This document shows positions 40,452-53,567 of a stretch of DNA of 64,000 nucleotides, piece by piece. The position numbers were made by a program, and so were the translations under genes. The notes beneath the pieces are model-generated. The model saw only the letters and a list, made by a program, of their open reading frames with translations. It was not told the DNA's origin and did not search any database. The DNA is from Tranzscheliella williamsii (taxonomy: Eukaryota; Basidiomycota; Ustilaginomycetes; Ustilaginales; Ustilaginaceae), in NCBI GenBank assembly GCA_023212725.1, contig JALBYF010000045.1, positions 62,001-126,000 on the forward strand, read 5' to 3'. Every line of letters starts with the position of its first letter. Position 1 is the stretch's first letter.

Positions 40452-40772
40452 CTATGGAAAGCCTCCGCTTGCCGATTTCTGTGGCAGCGACGTGGTCACC
40501 ACAGGTCTGCTAATGCATGCCTTCCACGTACCGACACCCTGGCCCCGATCCGGGCGTGTCATCAGGTTAGCATTTTGTCGATGCATCGCAGCAAGTCACT
40601 GTAACAATATCAACATACACCTTCTATTTTGCACTCCCTATGTTCTGTTTCACTTTACGATCTGACCCTGTCTGTATCACCTCGGCATTACACTCTTGGC
40701 CAAGCCGCGTGTCCCCTTGCTACTTTCCGTTCACCGGTCTGCCCCCTCTAGCGTCGCATTTGCATGGTTGTT

Positions 40773-40824
40773 GTCTCTAAATATACTCGTATGGGAGACG
40801 TCTCTCGATATACTCGTGGGAGAC
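40773..40824 (+). repeat. Tandem duplication of about 26 bp
   Basis: A 27-nt unit (40773-40799) is followed by a 25-nt near-copy (40800-40824) that lacks two bases and differs at two others. Both units contain ATATACTCGT and GGGAGAC. Confidence 0.8.
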
Positions 40825-41368
40825 GTTGCGGTTATGCAATGACATTATGTACAAACAAGCCGCGCTTGTTATCCCGTTTGCCACTTGATGAATGTGCCTT
40901 CATGAGTGAGGGCGAGCCGGCCTCTTGCGCCACATCTCCGACCCATTTGTGATTGTAGTTGTAGATTCTCGGGGTGCCATCCATCAAAACAGCCCGTGTT
41001 TTCATCAATTTCGTAACCAGGAAACAGCATGTTAGATTTGATGTCACAAAAATTTCCTTTGACGGTGCAAATAAGGCCGGCCCGCTCCGGCAATACGGCA
41101 GCATCGGTCTGTGAAAGCGGCGCCTGTCGATCGATGTCGGCGGCGCTCTATTCCCCGTATTGCCGACTGAGCCAGCCACGCTGTACAAGAATGCTACACT
41201 GAGCTCGGCTTGTTCTTGCCTTCGCCTTTGCCACCTTCTGCCCGGTAGCACTTGTTCCTCAAAACCATCGCCTTTGTCGCCACTAGCTTTAGTGTCGCTT
41301 TCGCGCAATCCCACCTCTATTGGGTCCTATCATTCTTCTGCTCGCTCACGGATCGTACGTTCTACATC

Positions 41369-42556
41369 ATGGCTAGTCAAGCATTCATTGTAGCCGCCAA
41401 GCGCACTCCCTTTGGTGCGTTCGGCGGTAAGCTTTCGGGCTTTACTGCGGCGCAGCTTGGCGGGTTGGCGTCCAAGGCGGCGCTGGAGACGCTTCCGGCT
41501 GGCACGCCGGTGGATGCGACTATCTTTGGCAACGTGCATGCGTCGGACAATGCGGCGGCGTATCTTTCGCGCCACGTTGGGCACCACGCCGGGCTGCCGG
41601 TTACCGTGCCTGCGTTGACGGTGAACCGGCTGTGCGGCTCGGGCTTCCAGGCGGTGATCAACGCGGTGCACGAGATTCGACTGGGCGACAGCAACGTAGT
41701 GCTGACCGGGGGTACGGAGAGCATGTCGCAGGCGCCGTATACGCTGTCCGGCGTGCGGTTTGGCAACCGGCGGTACGGGCAGGACTTGAAGCTGGTCGAC
41801 TCGCTCGCGGCTGCGCTGACGGACATGGTGCCGACGCCGACGCCGATGGGCATTACTGCGGAGAATCTGGCGGTCAAGTACGGCATCTCGCGGCAGCAGT
41901 GTGACGAGTATGCGCTGCAGTCGCAGCAGCGCTACCAGGCGGCGCTTGCGGACGGTGCGTTCCAGGACGAAATTGTGCCGGTAGAGGTCAAGGCGGGCAA
42001 GGCGACCGAGACGCTCTCGGCGGACGAGCATCCACGCGCCAAGACGACGATCGAGAGTCTGGCCAAGCTGCCGAGCGTGTTCAAGAAGGAAGGCACCGTG
42101 AGCGCCGGCAATGCCTCGGGCATCTGCGACGGTGCCGCTGCCAACATTGTCGCCTCGGAGGCGGCGGTCAAGCAGCACGGCCTGACGCCGCTCGCCCGCG
42201 TCGTCGCCTACGGCGTCACCGCCTGCGAGCCCACACTGATGGGCATCGGCCCCGTCGAAGCCGCCCGCCTCGCCCTCCGCCGCGCCAACCTCTCGCTCGC
42301 CCAGATGGACATCATCGAACTCAACGAGGCCTTCGCCGCCCAGTTCCTCTCAGTCCAAAAGGAACTCGACCTTGACCCCGCCAAAACCAACCTCTTCGGC
42401 GGCGCCATCGCCCTCGGTCACCCGCTCGGCGCCTCCGGCGCCCGCATCCTCTCCAACCTCGCCCACAATCTCCACCGCCTCGACAAAAAGTACGCCCTCG
42501 GCATGGCTTGCATCGGCGGCGGCCAAGGCATCGCCGTCGTCCTCGAGCGCGCCTAG
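41369..42556 (+). CDS. 3-ketoacyl-CoA thiolase / acetyl-CoA acyltransferase (ACAA2-like)
   Basis: A 395-residue thiolase that cleaves 3-ketoacyl-CoA to acetyl-CoA in beta-oxidation (or, in related enzymes, condenses acetyl-CoA). It follows mitochondrial ACAA2 closely: AFIVAAKRTPFGAFGGKLSG at the start, VNRLCGSGFQ with the acyl-accepting Cys89, GGTESMSQAPY, TAENLAVKYGIS, GIGPVEAAR, NEAFAAQ, GHPLGASG with His351, and MACIGGGQG with Cys381. Like ACAA2 it has no obvious cleaved presequence; a mitochondrial location is inferred from family, since there is no peroxisomal PTS1 (the end is ERA). Strong GC bias at third positions suggests high expression and produces a long spurious antisense frame. 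Convergent with the TPI gene. Confidence 0.92.
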   Translation: MASQAFIVAAKRTPFGAFGGKLSGFTAAQLGGLASKAALETLPAGTPVDATIFGNVHASDNAAAYLSRHVGHHAGLPVTVPALTVNRLCGSGFQAVINAVHEIRLGDSNVVLTGGTESMSQAPYTLSGVRFGNRRYGQDLKLVDSLAAALTDMVPTPTPMGITAENLAVKYGISRQQCDEYALQSQQRYQAALADGAFQDEIVPVEVKAGKATETLSADEHPRAKTTIESLAKLPSVFKKEGTVSAGNASGICDGAAANIVASEAAVKQHGLTPLARVVAYGVTACEPTLMGIGPVEAARLALRRANLSLAQMDIIELNEAFAAQFLSVQKELDLDPAKTNLFGGAIALGHPLGASGARILSNLAHNLHRLDKKYALGMACIGGGQGIAVVLERA

Positions 42557-42883
42557 TCCGCGCCGCCCCTCCCTCACAGTCGGTAACGCGAGTCCCGCCG
42601 ATCGATCCACTTCCCTCGCCGTTCGCTCCTACCTCCCTGTCTCGCGCCCGCATTCGAACCTAGTACTGAAATCAAACTACAATTACTCTAGATCGTGGTT
42701 TGTGTTGATAGTACCCGCGATGGAGTAGCACGGAAACTACAGCGGGGTGGCAGCCTAGGCGTGTAGCACAGGGGACGCTTGATGCTGCTGGCCAGGCGGT
42801 GGGCGACGCTGGGTTGGTCGCTGGGTGGATAAAGGGGATAGCCGGGGTCCGCACGGTTACATGCGGGCCGGCTGGCCTGCTAG
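42557..42883. other. Convergent intergenic, thiolase / TPI
   Basis: About 330 bp holding the two 3' ends. Nothing else is seen. Confidence 0.5.
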
Positions 42884-44278
<1,395 letters not shown>

Positions 44279-45052
44279 ATGTCTTGGCAAGCATACGTCG
44301 ACACCAACCTTGTTGGCACTGGCAAGATCAGCCAGGCTGCCATTATCGGTCTCAAGGGCGGCGTCTGGGCCACCAGTGCTGATTTCAACGTAAGTCTCCC
44401 CAGCGCCCCGTCCACCTGCGCGCAGCCCAGTCGCCGTGCAGAGACGGCTTGCACACGGGCCGAGCGGATAGCGCAGCACCGCACCGTGTTGCTTCCGTAA
44501 GGCAGCGCAGTGGAGCGGCCGTGCGTGCGTGCAAGTCGACGTTGCTCAAGAAAAGGCTCCCTGCTCCGCCTACGCCGGGTAGACCGCCGGGGATGGTCGC
44601 ACGTCGGTGTCGAAGTGGCCTCACTTGCTGACTCGTACCTCTCCTCCTACCCCTGCGAACGTCGATGTGGTTGTACGTTACTACCCGCGTCGGATAGGTC
44701 TCGCCCGAGGAGCAGAGGGCGATCATTGCTGGCTTCGACGACCCTTCTCCGTTGCAGGCCGGGGGCGTGCGCGTGCACGGCCAGAAGTTCTTCGCGCTGG
44801 GCGTCTCGCCCAAGACCATTTACGGCAAGCAGGGAGTGAGTATGCTGTGGGCGGTTCGCGCCGTTGCAGCGAGTCATGCTGACCCTGGCCCTTGCTCTCC
44901 ATTCTGCGTCGTGCCGGCAGGGCGACGGGCTCGTCGCGGTCAAGACCAACCAGGCCGTGCTGGTGTGCATCTACCACGCGCCGATCGTCCCCGGCGACGC
45001 CAACAAGGTTGCCGAGGGCCTCGGCGACTACCTCATCAGCACCGGCTACTAG
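44279..45052 (+). CDS. PFY1: Profilin
   Basis: The small actin-monomer and poly-proline binding protein, 126 residues from three exons: 44279-44389, 44698-44835 and 44921-45052. The start MSWQAYVDTNLVGTGKISQA and the end VAEGLGDYLISTGY are diagnostic, with AGFDDPSPLQAGGVRVHGQK and KTIYGKQGGDGLVAVKTNQA between. Intron 1 (308 nt, GTAAGT...GATAG) is long for this window; intron 2 is 85 nt (GTGAGT...GGCAG). The joins rebuild a continuous profilin fold with no missing segment, so I find no reason for an extra exon inside intron 1. It acts at the cell cortex with formins. Confidence 0.95.
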
Positions 45053-45244
45053 ACAACCCCCCCACGAGTTTGTACTGTAGCCCCCCACCCATCCAACCTG
45101 GCGCACCACCGCCTCCTGCCTGTGCTGGGCGCGGCCAAGTCCACAGGCCCAAGCGGTACTGCTGGCGTCGCGGCAAGTGTGCGTATGTGTGGCAGTAGGG
45201 TCGCATGCTCTAGGGTGCGCGCGGCGGATGGTACAAATACAGGG

Positions 45245-48200
45245 TTACGTGGGGGGGGCAGCGGCCAGCGCGGCCTCGTCGAGGGGTACGACGACGGTGG
45301 AGCCGTCGGGGAGGGTGCGCTGGAGCATGCCGTGCGGGGTGGGTTCGACCTCGGTGGGGATGCCGGGGCCGAGGGGAGCGTGGCTCGAGGTGACCGCGGC
45401 GAATTCGGAGCCGGCGCGCGAGGGGGGCGTCGTGTCGGTGTCGGCTTCGAGGTGGCCGAGCGAGGGGCGGCGGGCGTGTGCGCGCGCGACGACGTCGGAC
45501 GGCGGCGACATGCTCGCCCCGTCGAGCAGGTCCGCGTAGGCACCCGTGCCCGTGCCCGCCACGTCGGTTAGCTCGTCGTCGTCGTCGTCGCTCCCGTGGC
45601 CGTGCTGCTCGTCGTCGTCTTCGCCGTCGTCTTCGCCGTCGTCGTGGTACTCGCGCCGGAACTGCGCCGACCAGTCCGCCGGCGTCAGGTTCTCGCCAAA
45701 CGGATTCGCACCGCGCCCGTCCGCCGCTGACGAGGTAAAGTCGAACGCTGCGCCCGCCCCGCCCGCCGCCTCGCTCGGGTCCGCAAACGGCCCCCACTCG
45801 TCATCGTCGCCCAGCTCCCCGCTGCCGCGATCCAACCCGCGCCCCGGCGCAAACGCATCGTCGAAGCCGCCGCCGCTTTCCTGGTCCGCACCGGCTGCTC
45901 CGCGCTTCATCTCGCTCGAGAGCCAGGACGCCTCCTCGTCGCTGTCGTCGTCGTCCGACCCGCCAGCGTTGCCAATCTGCGACGAGAGGTAGCTCGCAAA
46001 CGAGCTGCTCCCGGCGCCGCCCATGCCAGCGTCGTCATCATCGTCAGCGCCGCTCCCAAACGACATCGACGTCCCCTCGTGGCCCCGGTTGAACGCCAGC
46101 GGCCCGCCCTCTTTCTCGCGGATTTCCTCCAGCGTCTCCGCCACCACCTGCCGCCACTCGTCGCGTTCGGTGAAGGCCTGCACAGGCCGGGCTACCTCGA
46201 GCGGATACCGCTCCAGCAGCTTGACCGTCTCCTCGGCGATCAGGTTCATATGACCCATGTAGCCCAGCCGAATCCGCCGCGGCCCCGCAACGGACTCCTC
46301 GTTCCGGCTTCGCCCATCGACAATGCGCGTAGTCAAATAACCCTGCTCGAAGACGGCGACGGTCAGCTTCCGGTTGAGGCCGACATCCATGCGCCCGTTG
46401 AAGCACTGCTGCAGAATGTCGTAGACGACGTTGTGCAAGAAATTGTTCCACGGGTACTCAAAGAAGAGGCCAAGCAGCGAGGGCAAGATGCCGCACTCGA
46501 GGAATTTCTTCTTGAGAAGGTCTCCCACCACATACTCTTTGCCTTCGTCGATCGGGCTTGGTGGGCCCGACAGGCGTGGAGAAGTGAGTTCGGCAAGGGA
46601 CAGCCCGGAAAGGGCGCTGGAGAGCGGGTCTGGCTCTTGCTTGCCCAAGTCGGAGCTTGCCGTGGCCGCCACCGCGTCGTCGCAATCAGGTTGGGTGCCA
46701 GGACCCTTCTCGCCAAGCGACACCTCGTTGAGCAGCGCCTCGTCGTCAGCCTCGTCAGTGGTATCGGTCGAGGCGCCGGTGCTCGACTTGTCCCGCCCAT
46801 GTTGAGATACACCCACCTGCAGAGAGGAAGCGTCCTCGGCCTGCTGCTCTCCATCAACAGCACCTTCTGGTGTAAGATCTGCCTCGTCCTGCGAGTGGCT
46901 GCTGGACTGTTGACTCGCTTGACGGCCTCCGTGGCCTGAAACCGGCGTGTCTGCGTCAAAGTTGAGATCGGCCGCCGCCGAGGCGTCGCCCAGCTCGGGC
47001 CCGTCGCCGCCCTGCAGCGTCCGGGCCAAGGTCTGAAGGCCTTCCAAGCCGCCGGTCAGGACACCGTCTTGAGAATACTGGGGCCCTTCGCCGGGGCCGC
47101 GGTTGAGCAGCGCCATGTTAGAGCAATGCAACAGCTCGGCATACAGCTCTGTGATCCGGTAGCGCTCAAAGGTGAGAGGAGACAAGTCGCCGACCGAGGT
47201 AGGTATCTGAATTTGCTGGTCGCGAGGCTCGTTGACGAGTTGCTGGAAGTCGCTCAGACGTTCGGAAAGCACCGTGAGCATGGGCCCGAGGTGGACGAGG
47301 CCCATCTTGTCGACGATTTCGGACATCGCCTCCTCCATCCCCTGCACGTCTTCCTCCTCCTCGTCAAGCGCGGCTACGTCATCTTTGTCGGTCTTGCCCG
47401 CGTCTTCCGCTTCCGCTTCCGTATCCGAAGCAGTGGCGGATCGCTGGGTCGCCTCTTCTTCCTCTTTTTTGTGCAACCTCCTTTCCGTTAGCTCGCCTTG
47501 GCGCTTCACAAGATGGTTATGGAGGGTTCGCAAGAGATGCTGTTCAAAGTAGTCGCTGTTGTTCTTCCGGATGAGCTCGATAAAGACGCCGATGCAGGTG
47601 ACGAGCGTTGAGCTGCACGTCTCGGCGGTGACCGGCACGGTGGGCGCCGTGACGGGTGGGAAAAAGTTATCCGGTCGAATTGTGGCGGTGGAGTCACGGT
47701 GGTCCGCTATGCCGGGACTTCGAGATTCCGAGGCAGGGAACTCTCGCGGATTCAACGGTCGGGCGAAGGACTCATCGTCGTCGTCATCATCTTCCAGAGC
47801 GGAGTCTGCTAGGGCATCGTCTTCGGGAAGCGAGGCCAGACCTGAATGATCGTGCCGCGAAGAGGGCTTGCGAAGGTCCTGCAAAGAGAGCTGCGCCAGT
47901 TGCTCGTCGGCTACGTCGGTGAGGCGTCGATGCAGCTGTCTGGGCATCTGTGAATCGAGCATAAATCCGACCATTTTGCGTACGATGGCGTCGCTTGCCA
48001 GTTCGCGTACCAGTCTGTTGTTGATGCCCGTCGGGTTCTCCTGGCCGTCGGCCTGCTCCTGGCTCTGACCCTGGTTGAGGGCAGCGGGCGAGGGGGCGGA
48101 AAGGGCGATAATCGCTTTAAGCAGTTCCGAGACCGTGTTGTGGACGTCGACCGAGTGATTGGGCGCTAGAAGCTCCACGGTCCTAGGTATCAAATCCTGG

Positions 48201-49158
48201 GTAGAGAGCCAGTCGATTATACCGGTGGCCGGCACGAGCGGACGCAAAGTCTCCTCCATCTGAATGATCCTAAAGAGCAGGTCGACAACGGCAGGTGTCT
48301 CGAGATGTGCGACGAAGCGCTCGACAATGCGAGGCTGTTGTTTGATAAACTCGAGCATCTCTACTGGCTTCCTTTCGAGATAGGCGCCGTTGACCTTGGC
48401 CCAGTAGCCAGCCAGTACCCCGCGTCCAGGTCCGTTGTCGAGAGCGCTGGTTGCACGGAGCCTTCCGTCGTTGTCTGTTTCAGACTCGGACGACGGCGTA
48501 CTGTCGTTCGAATTCGCGTTGATGGCCGAGGCAAAGTCGGGAACGTTGGCAATGCTGAGATGCGGCGAGGGAGATGTAGAGGAAGAAGAGGACGAGCCGG
48601 GCGTTGCATTTTCTGCGAAGAGGGGGTGCGAATGCATTGGTAGAGGTGCTTGTGAAGGCGCCGGGTGTGACGTGAGGATGGCATTCCAGAAAGGTACCAG
48701 ATACTCTTGCGATTCCGAGAAGATGGCATCGACAATGGGCCATACTTCGCTGCAGCTGAGCACCTCCGAGGCGACATAGGGGTACTTGAACTTGACTTTT
48801 TCTTCCCACTCCTTGCCGCCCGTGCCACCGACGGTCGCTGTGCCGACGACATGGTCCATCAACCTCTTGACGATGCGGGGCTGCCGAAGGTAGTCGAAGA
48901 GTTTCTGGTTCTGAGACTTGCATTCCTGGAGGAGATCATCTTCGTCGAGCACATCCTCGAGCGTCACATTGGGCTTGTCCAGAAGCGTCTCCAATGTGGA
49001 CACTGACGAGAATCCGAATCTCCACTGTTCGAGAGCCGAGCGAGGGTAGAAGGCCAAGAGACAAGTCCCAAGCAGGTCAGAACTGGTTCTGCTTGACGCT
49101 ACTTGTACGAGAAGCAACGAGGCAGGAACTGGCGGCTGAACGGGACACTTACAAACAT
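45245..49158 (-). CDS. SAPS-domain Sit4/PP6-type phosphatase regulator
   Basis: A homologue of the Sit4-associated proteins (Sap155/185/190 of yeast, Ekc1 of fission yeast, PPP6R of animals), which are regulatory subunits of the PP6-type phosphatase. Two exons, 49153-49158 and 45245-49024, give 1261 residues. The first exon is six bases (Met-Phe), joined by GTAAGT...GAACAG (128 nt) to WRFGFSSVSTLETLLDKPNV, which rebuilds the family start MFWRFGF. The conserved helical SAPS region runs through LLQECKSQNQKLFDYLRQP, KYPYVASEVLSCSEVWPIVD and SEVWPI-type repeats to about residue 800; FLECGILPSLLGLFFEYPWN is also conserved. The C-terminal 350 residues are acidic and low-complexity (Asp/Glu/Ser/Gly). 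The plain open frame reaches 49579 but is not family-like before Trp at 49024. Confidence 0.9.
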
Positions 49159-49868
49159 GACTGAATATGCTTGCCTGATGGTGATTTTGTACGAAAGCGC
49201 AGGGCGAGAATGCTACAGAGTGTTTGACGGAAGCTATGCTGAGAACGTTGCGCAACGGGCAGACAGAAGGAGGAGCTGGGATGTTAGACCGGGTGTGTGG
49301 GCGATGCCGCGCGGCGTTATGGGAGATGTACAGATGAGTCGCCGGGACGAGCTGAGGGTGGCGAGCGCAGATGGAGGGTGTCGGGGCCGGGCGGGTTAGG
49401 CTTGCGCCGTGGTCGTGGGCGGCCGTGGCGACAGTGACGAGGTCTAGCGAGCCGCTCGTCTGTTCGGTGCGAGAGATGTGCTTGGAGCAGAGACAAGCCA
49501 GCCTGGGTTCGGCGGACTGCTGTTGGGCGAGGCCGTGTCGCCGCTGCCACTCCTCTTTTTTGGCCAAAATGGCCGACACTTGAAGCGTGTCGCCGTCGAT
49601 CGGTTTCGCAATTTTAATCCTGCGAGCCGTATCGCTCTATCGCCGTATAGCATCCCACTCTCTACAATCTCCCGATCTGCTTGTCCCATTTCAATCCACA
49701 TGATCTAACAGCTTAGGCATGCCTTTCCCTACGCCCATCCTTTTTCCTATCTCACTCTGTGACACCGCGACCTACTAACACACATCTTGAGAAATACAGG
49801 ATAATTCACAAATTGTCATGTGGCCTTCTACGAGACAGGAACGATGACAGTGTAACAGACAGCAAGAT
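49159..49868. other. Intergenic, SAPS promoter and MYST 3' side
   Basis: About 710 bp. The part up to 49579 is open in the SAPS frame but lacks family similarity and is read as 5' leader and promoter. No other feature recognised. Confidence 0.5.
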
Positions 49869-52800
49869 TCATTCGTCGTCGAGGCCGGGGTCGTCGCTGC
49901 CTGGCGCGTCTTCGTCACTGCCGTCCGCGTCGGCGTCTTCGAGGCTCTTGTCGTAGTCGTTGGCCGATGCGTCGCCGGAAGCCTCAGCATGCATAGCCGC
50001 TTTGCCGGCGTACGAAGAGCCAGGTGTGCTGCCATTAGACATCCTTTTCAGGGCGGTCAGGCTGAGAGGAAGGCGTGATACAGGCAAGGGCGATGCAGAT
50101 GCGCTGTTGTTTTCAAGGACTGGCACGGCTGGAGGAATTCCGCCATGGCCTTCCACGTCGTCCAGCTCCCCATCCGCGTCGATATCTGCATCAGTGTTGA
50201 CGTCAGCCTCGCCATCGGTAGGTACGGCTTGCTCGGCGACTGACTCAGCAGCAGAGAGGTCTGTATCGTCTTCATCGTCCAGGACAGCCAGGGCCCGTCT
50301 CCTATTTCGCCGAACTGCCCCGTTGCTGCGACTGGACGTGGATGGCAGCTCGGGACTCAACGAGGGTATCCTCCTCTGCTCCGTCTTAGCTGTGAGCGTT
50401 GGAGTGGATGCGCCGGAGCGCTTCGGACTGTCCGGGTGCGCCGAGCCGTGTGGTGCGTCAACCGCATAGCTGGGCCTGCCCGTCCCCGGTCGGCTGTCAC
50501 TAGTGGGAACAGGTGTACCGTTTCTACTGCCTCCAGTTTGCCCTGAACTCTTTTGCAATTCGTTAAGCACGGAGAAACCCAGGTTGGCTGTGATTTCCAA
50601 TGGCGTAAAGGTGCCAGGCGCGCCTGTATGTGGTGATCCATTGGTTGCTCCTGTAGGATGATTCGCGATGCTAGCTCCTGCTGTGATCGGTTGCGGGAAG
50701 GATCGAGAGACGAGGAACGGCGTCCACTTGAGCTTGTCGGCCCGCACCTTTAGATAGTTCTTAGCCTCATAGTTCTTCAGATGGGCGATGACGTAGTCGC
50801 GGTCGAAGTATATTGTGTAATCTCGAGGAAGGGAAGCGGCAGCGTTCTTGTTCCTCTCCTTGTACGACGGCAATTCTGGAGGCCTTTGCGCGTTGTTGGC
50901 AGGCCGACCACGGCCGCGTGATGCGACGGTTGTTTCCTGATGCGTAGAGCCGTGGTGGGTGCCGTCACGGGCGCGGTACTTGCTTGTAGCCGGGGTGCGA
51001 CTGTTACCCGCGTTCCCATCGTAGACGACGATCATGTCTTGTTCTCTCAAAACATAGAAGACATCCTCCAGCTGCATGGCAGTGGCATTGCTGATGTCTT
51101 CCATGGTGATGTTGTCCGGTGCATTGCGAAGGTAGTAAAAGACCGCCAGCGTCCAATAGTTGCGGTAGCTGAGCAAACCAAGGTCGCTGAGCGGCTTCTC
51201 TGGAGAACCCTTCCTCCCCTCCTTCTTGGATAGGAGAAAGCTAATGTCGATGAGGAAGTTGCCCCAGCCGCGCCTCTGCCGTACGGGCAGTGTCATAATG
51301 CAGCTGACGTTGTAATTCATCGGGCTCCGCTTCTCCTTGCTGAAGTAGCCGACAAAGTGGTCGCCCCGGTTATCTCCCTCGGTCACTACGTAGAAGAGGA
51401 ACGGCTCGACATCGTAGTACAACGTCTTGTGGTCGAGAAACATCTTGGCGAGCAAGCAGAGGTTTTGACAGTAGATCTTGTTCTTCCTGCCGTCGACTTC
51501 GTATATGCATATATTGCCGTCGCGGTAAATCTCGTCTCCGGGCGGATGGCGCAGCTTGCATTTGAGTCGATGCCGTTGCGTCATGAACCGGCTTTTCATG
51601 TATTTGAGACAAAACTCGCAGATCCAAAGGCGACCGTCGGGAACCATACTGTATTCCTCCGGGTATGGCGCCTGATACCACGTGTCAATGTCAAAGTCGC
51701 CGAAACGGATGCATTTGATGGGCGTGGCGGTCCCGGTCTCGGCGCTCGAAGCCAAGGTGGTGATTTCAGCCTCACCAGACGGTGTACCGGGCCCTGGAGT
51801 GCCTGATGGCGATTGGGTGGGTACAAGCTGCGATCTCCAAACGCGGGAATGGACGGGCGTGTCAGCTGGCGTGCCCGGAAAGCGTGGTGACGCGGTGGTG
51901 GAGGAGAGGCCGCCAAGACCGAGAGACGTTGGCCTGATGACCCGTCCGCTTGATGTGCCTGGGTTGCTGGTCAATGTTCCGCCTAGCTTTGCCTGTGCGG
52001 TTCTTTTGGCATGTTCGAACCGCTCTATATCTTTGGGTGTTGGCTTATAGAGGTAAGTGCTCGCCTCCGCTCCAACTAAGACGCCTCCAAAGGGGTCCTC
52101 GTCCTGCTCCTTGACTGAGTCTGCCATCTCGGTGTCGGTCTGTCCGCCCTCCTGGCCCTCTTCGCCATTCTCTCGAAGCGCAAGCTCTCCTTCCGCGTTC
52201 AAACCGGCGGGTCCTTCGCCGCCGGACCGTCCAGAATCTTCACCGTCACTGCCAAACCCAGGTTGGGAAGCGTGCGGAGCTGGTTGCGTTCCGTTAAAGT
52301 TAGTAACCGTTTTGCGTCTGCCGGTTGCGTTTGTCGCCGACTTTCTTGCTCGGCCTGGCCGGTTGGCTCGGCCGCCTGCGGCCTTTCTTGGCGCTTTGCT
52401 CGGCGTAGGATTATCGAGCTCGACGGCCTGAGCTAGGTTCGCGACGCGGGTCGATGACCACTGCGAGGTGGGAGAGAGACTGAAGAGGGATCCTGCAGCA
52501 CTGAGCAGGCCGTTTTTGAGGCTGTTCATGACGGCAAAGTTGGCATGCGAGACTGTCGATCCCTGGTTATGCTTGCTTTTGTGAGCGGGAAGCGGCGATG
52601 CCAGTAAAGGCTCGACGCTTCTGTCGGGATTCTTGGGTTTCTTGATTCTGCCCGTGCCTGCATACCTTACCAGGGGCGTTGCGCCGTTCGGAGCGGACTG
52701 GGGAGGTTGCGGTGAACTAGGCCGCAAGGGACCGGGATAGACGATGCCGAGGCCCGCGCCTGTATTCGAGGTTATACTTTTCGTGCGATTCTGGTGGCTG

Positions 52801-53567
52801 GATTGGTGCCTTGGACCCGCTTCCCACTCGCCGTAGGAAGAGGCCAGCGGCGATCCACGGGGGATCCCGAGCGAATCTAGCTCCTGGAGACTGGCGATGC
52901 TAAGCACGTGTCCTTCCAGCTGCTTGCAGGTAGGACAGTTCCACTGGCCTCTTGGCGGCTTTTCGAGGGGTGGTGAGAGGCAGTAGAGATGCCAACCGCG
53001 ATCGCATCGATCGCAGAACATTAATCTCGCCTTGAATTGCAGAGGATAAAGGGCGGTGATGCGAGCAAATGAAGTTAGCAAGAGTACGCTCGAAACGCGG
53101 GACGGCGGAGCGGAATGCGGCGCTGGAACAATGTGGTAGGGGTGGGAGAGACTTACATCGTCGCCTTTGGCGCGACAGATTTCGCACGTCTTGCACTCGA
53201 TGCACTTCCATTCGTAGGACTGCACCACCTTGATCTTGCGGGGATTGCGGCCCCAGCGGAGGCACGATGGATGACCGCTGCTGCCGCATTCGAAGCAGGA
53301 GATGAGGATCCGGGGGCCGTCGCCCTTCGGCGTGTCGGACGAGTTGAGACAGAATGCGCAGATGGACTGCGGAGGTGCGCGCTGGCCGGAGGAGAGGGAG
53401 TGGATGCGATTGGACACGGCGGCAGCCTGCAGCTTGCGCTTCTTGGCAGGGTCGGAGATAGCTGGTGGAGGCTGCTTGGCACGAGGCGGAGACGCGGGCA
53501 ATATACTCGTCGACGCGGAGCCAGCGCTATGATGAAGCGTCACCATGTTAGTACTGTCTAGGAGCAT
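49869..53567 (-). CDS. MYST-family histone acetyltransferase with double PHD finger
   Basis: A nuclear acetyltransferase of the MOZ/Sas3/Mst2 branch, which acetylates histone H3. Two exons in this model: 53157-53567 and 49869-53030, about 1190 residues. The tandem PHD module starts at [20 protein letters not shown], continues through [17 protein letters not shown] and, after the intron, [20 protein letters not shown] to WNCPTCK. The MYST domain has the C2HC finger (CEFCLKYM...H...C), the [17 protein letters not shown] segment with the auto-acetylated Lys, the acetyl-CoA loop [15 protein letters not shown] and the catalytic Glu in [14 protein letters not shown]. The 126-nt intron (GTAAGT, GCTAAC branch, TTCAAG) has no stop and keeps frame. 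The start is uncertain: ATGs at 53567 and 53546 lie beside a TACTAAC and a CATAG, so a further 5' exon is possible. Confidence 0.88.
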   Translation of the reverse strand: MLLDSTNMVTLHHSAGSASTSILPASPPRAKQPPPAISDPAKKRKLQAAAVSNRIHSLSSGQRAPPQSICAFCLNSSDTPKGDGPRILISCFECGSSGHPSCLRWGRNPRKIKVVQSYEWKCIECKTCEICRAKGDDVSLSHPYHIVPAPHSAPPSRVSSVLLLTSFARITALYPLQFKARLMFCDRCDRGWHLYCLSPPLEKPPRGQWNCPTCKQLEGHVLSIASLQELDSLGIPRGSPLASSYGEWEAGPRHQSSHQNRTKSITSNTGAGLGIVYPGPLRPSSPQPPQSAPNGATPLVRYAGTGRIKKPKNPDRSVEPLLASPLPAHKSKHNQGSTVSHANFAVMNSLKNGLLSAAGSLFSLSPTSQWSSTRVANLAQAVELDNPTPSKAPRKAAGGRANRPGRARKSATNATGRRKTVTNFNGTQPAPHASQPGFGSDGEDSGRSGGEGPAGLNAEGELALRENGEEGQEGGQTDTEMADSVKEQDEDPFGGVLVGAEASTYLYKPTPKDIERFEHAKRTAQAKLGGTLTSNPGTSSGRVIRPTSLGLGGLSSTTASPRFPGTPADTPVHSRVWRSQLVPTQSPSGTPGPGTPSGEAEITTLASSAETGTATPIKCIRFGDFDIDTWYQAPYPEEYSMVPDGRLWICEFCLKYMKSRFMTQRHRLKCKLRHPPGDEIYRDGNICIYEVDGRKNKIYCQNLCLLAKMFLDHKTLYYDVEPFLFYVVTEGDNRGDHFVGYFSKEKRSPMNYNVSCIMTLPVRQRRGWGNFLIDISFLLSKKEGRKGSPEKPLSDLGLLSYRNYWTLAVFYYLRNAPDNITMEDISNATAMQLEDVFYVLREQDMIVVYDGNAGNSRTPATSKYRARDGTHHGSTHQETTVASRGRGRPANNAQRPPELPSYKERNKNAAASLPRDYTIYFDRDYVIAHLKNYEAKNYLKVRADKLKWTPFLVSRSFPQPITAGASIANHPTGATNGSPHTGAPGTFTPLEITANLGFSVLNELQKSSGQTGGSRNGTPVPTSDSRPGTGRPSYAVDAPHGSAHPDSPKRSGASTPTLTAKTEQRRIPSLSPELPSTSSRSNGAVRRNRRRALAVLDDEDDTDLSAAESVAEQAVPTDGEADVNTDADIDADGELDDVEGHGGIPPAVPVLENNSASASPLPVSRLPLSLTALKRMSNGSTPGSSYAGKAAMHAEASGDASANDYDKSLEDADADGSDEDAPGSDDPGLDDE
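53031..53156 (-). other. Stop-free 126-nt intron within the PHD module
   Basis: Donor GTAAGT at 53156, branch-like GCTAAC, acceptor TTCAAG at 53031. Its length is a multiple of three and it has no in-frame stop, so retention would add 42 residues between the zinc ligands of the tandem PHD. Removing it restores [15 protein letters not shown], the normal PHD2 sequence. Confidence 0.8.

Larger units (their letters stand above)
40231..41368. other. Intergenic between bZIP and thiolase
   Basis: About 1.1 kb with two short tandem duplications (40426-40451 and 40773-40824) and no supported gene. The thiolase frame extends back to 41252 through a TTG codon only. Confidence 0.5.

Noticed and set aside
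41252..41368. Hydrophobic N-terminal extension of the thiolase that could look like a targeting signal
   Set aside because: Begins with TTG; the ATG at 41369 matches the conserved thiolase start.
41330..42178. 282-residue minus-strand open frame inside the thiolase gene
   Set aside because: It is Arg-rich, without domain, and arises from strong GC bias at third codon positions of the thiolase on the opposite strand.
42640..42665. GGTTCGAAT (minus strand) resembling a Pol III B box
   Set aside because: The next bases break the B-box consensus and no cloverleaf can be drawn.
46079..46939. 286-residue plus-strand frame antisense to the SAPS gene
   Set aside because: It contradicts a well-supported coding frame and has no family features.
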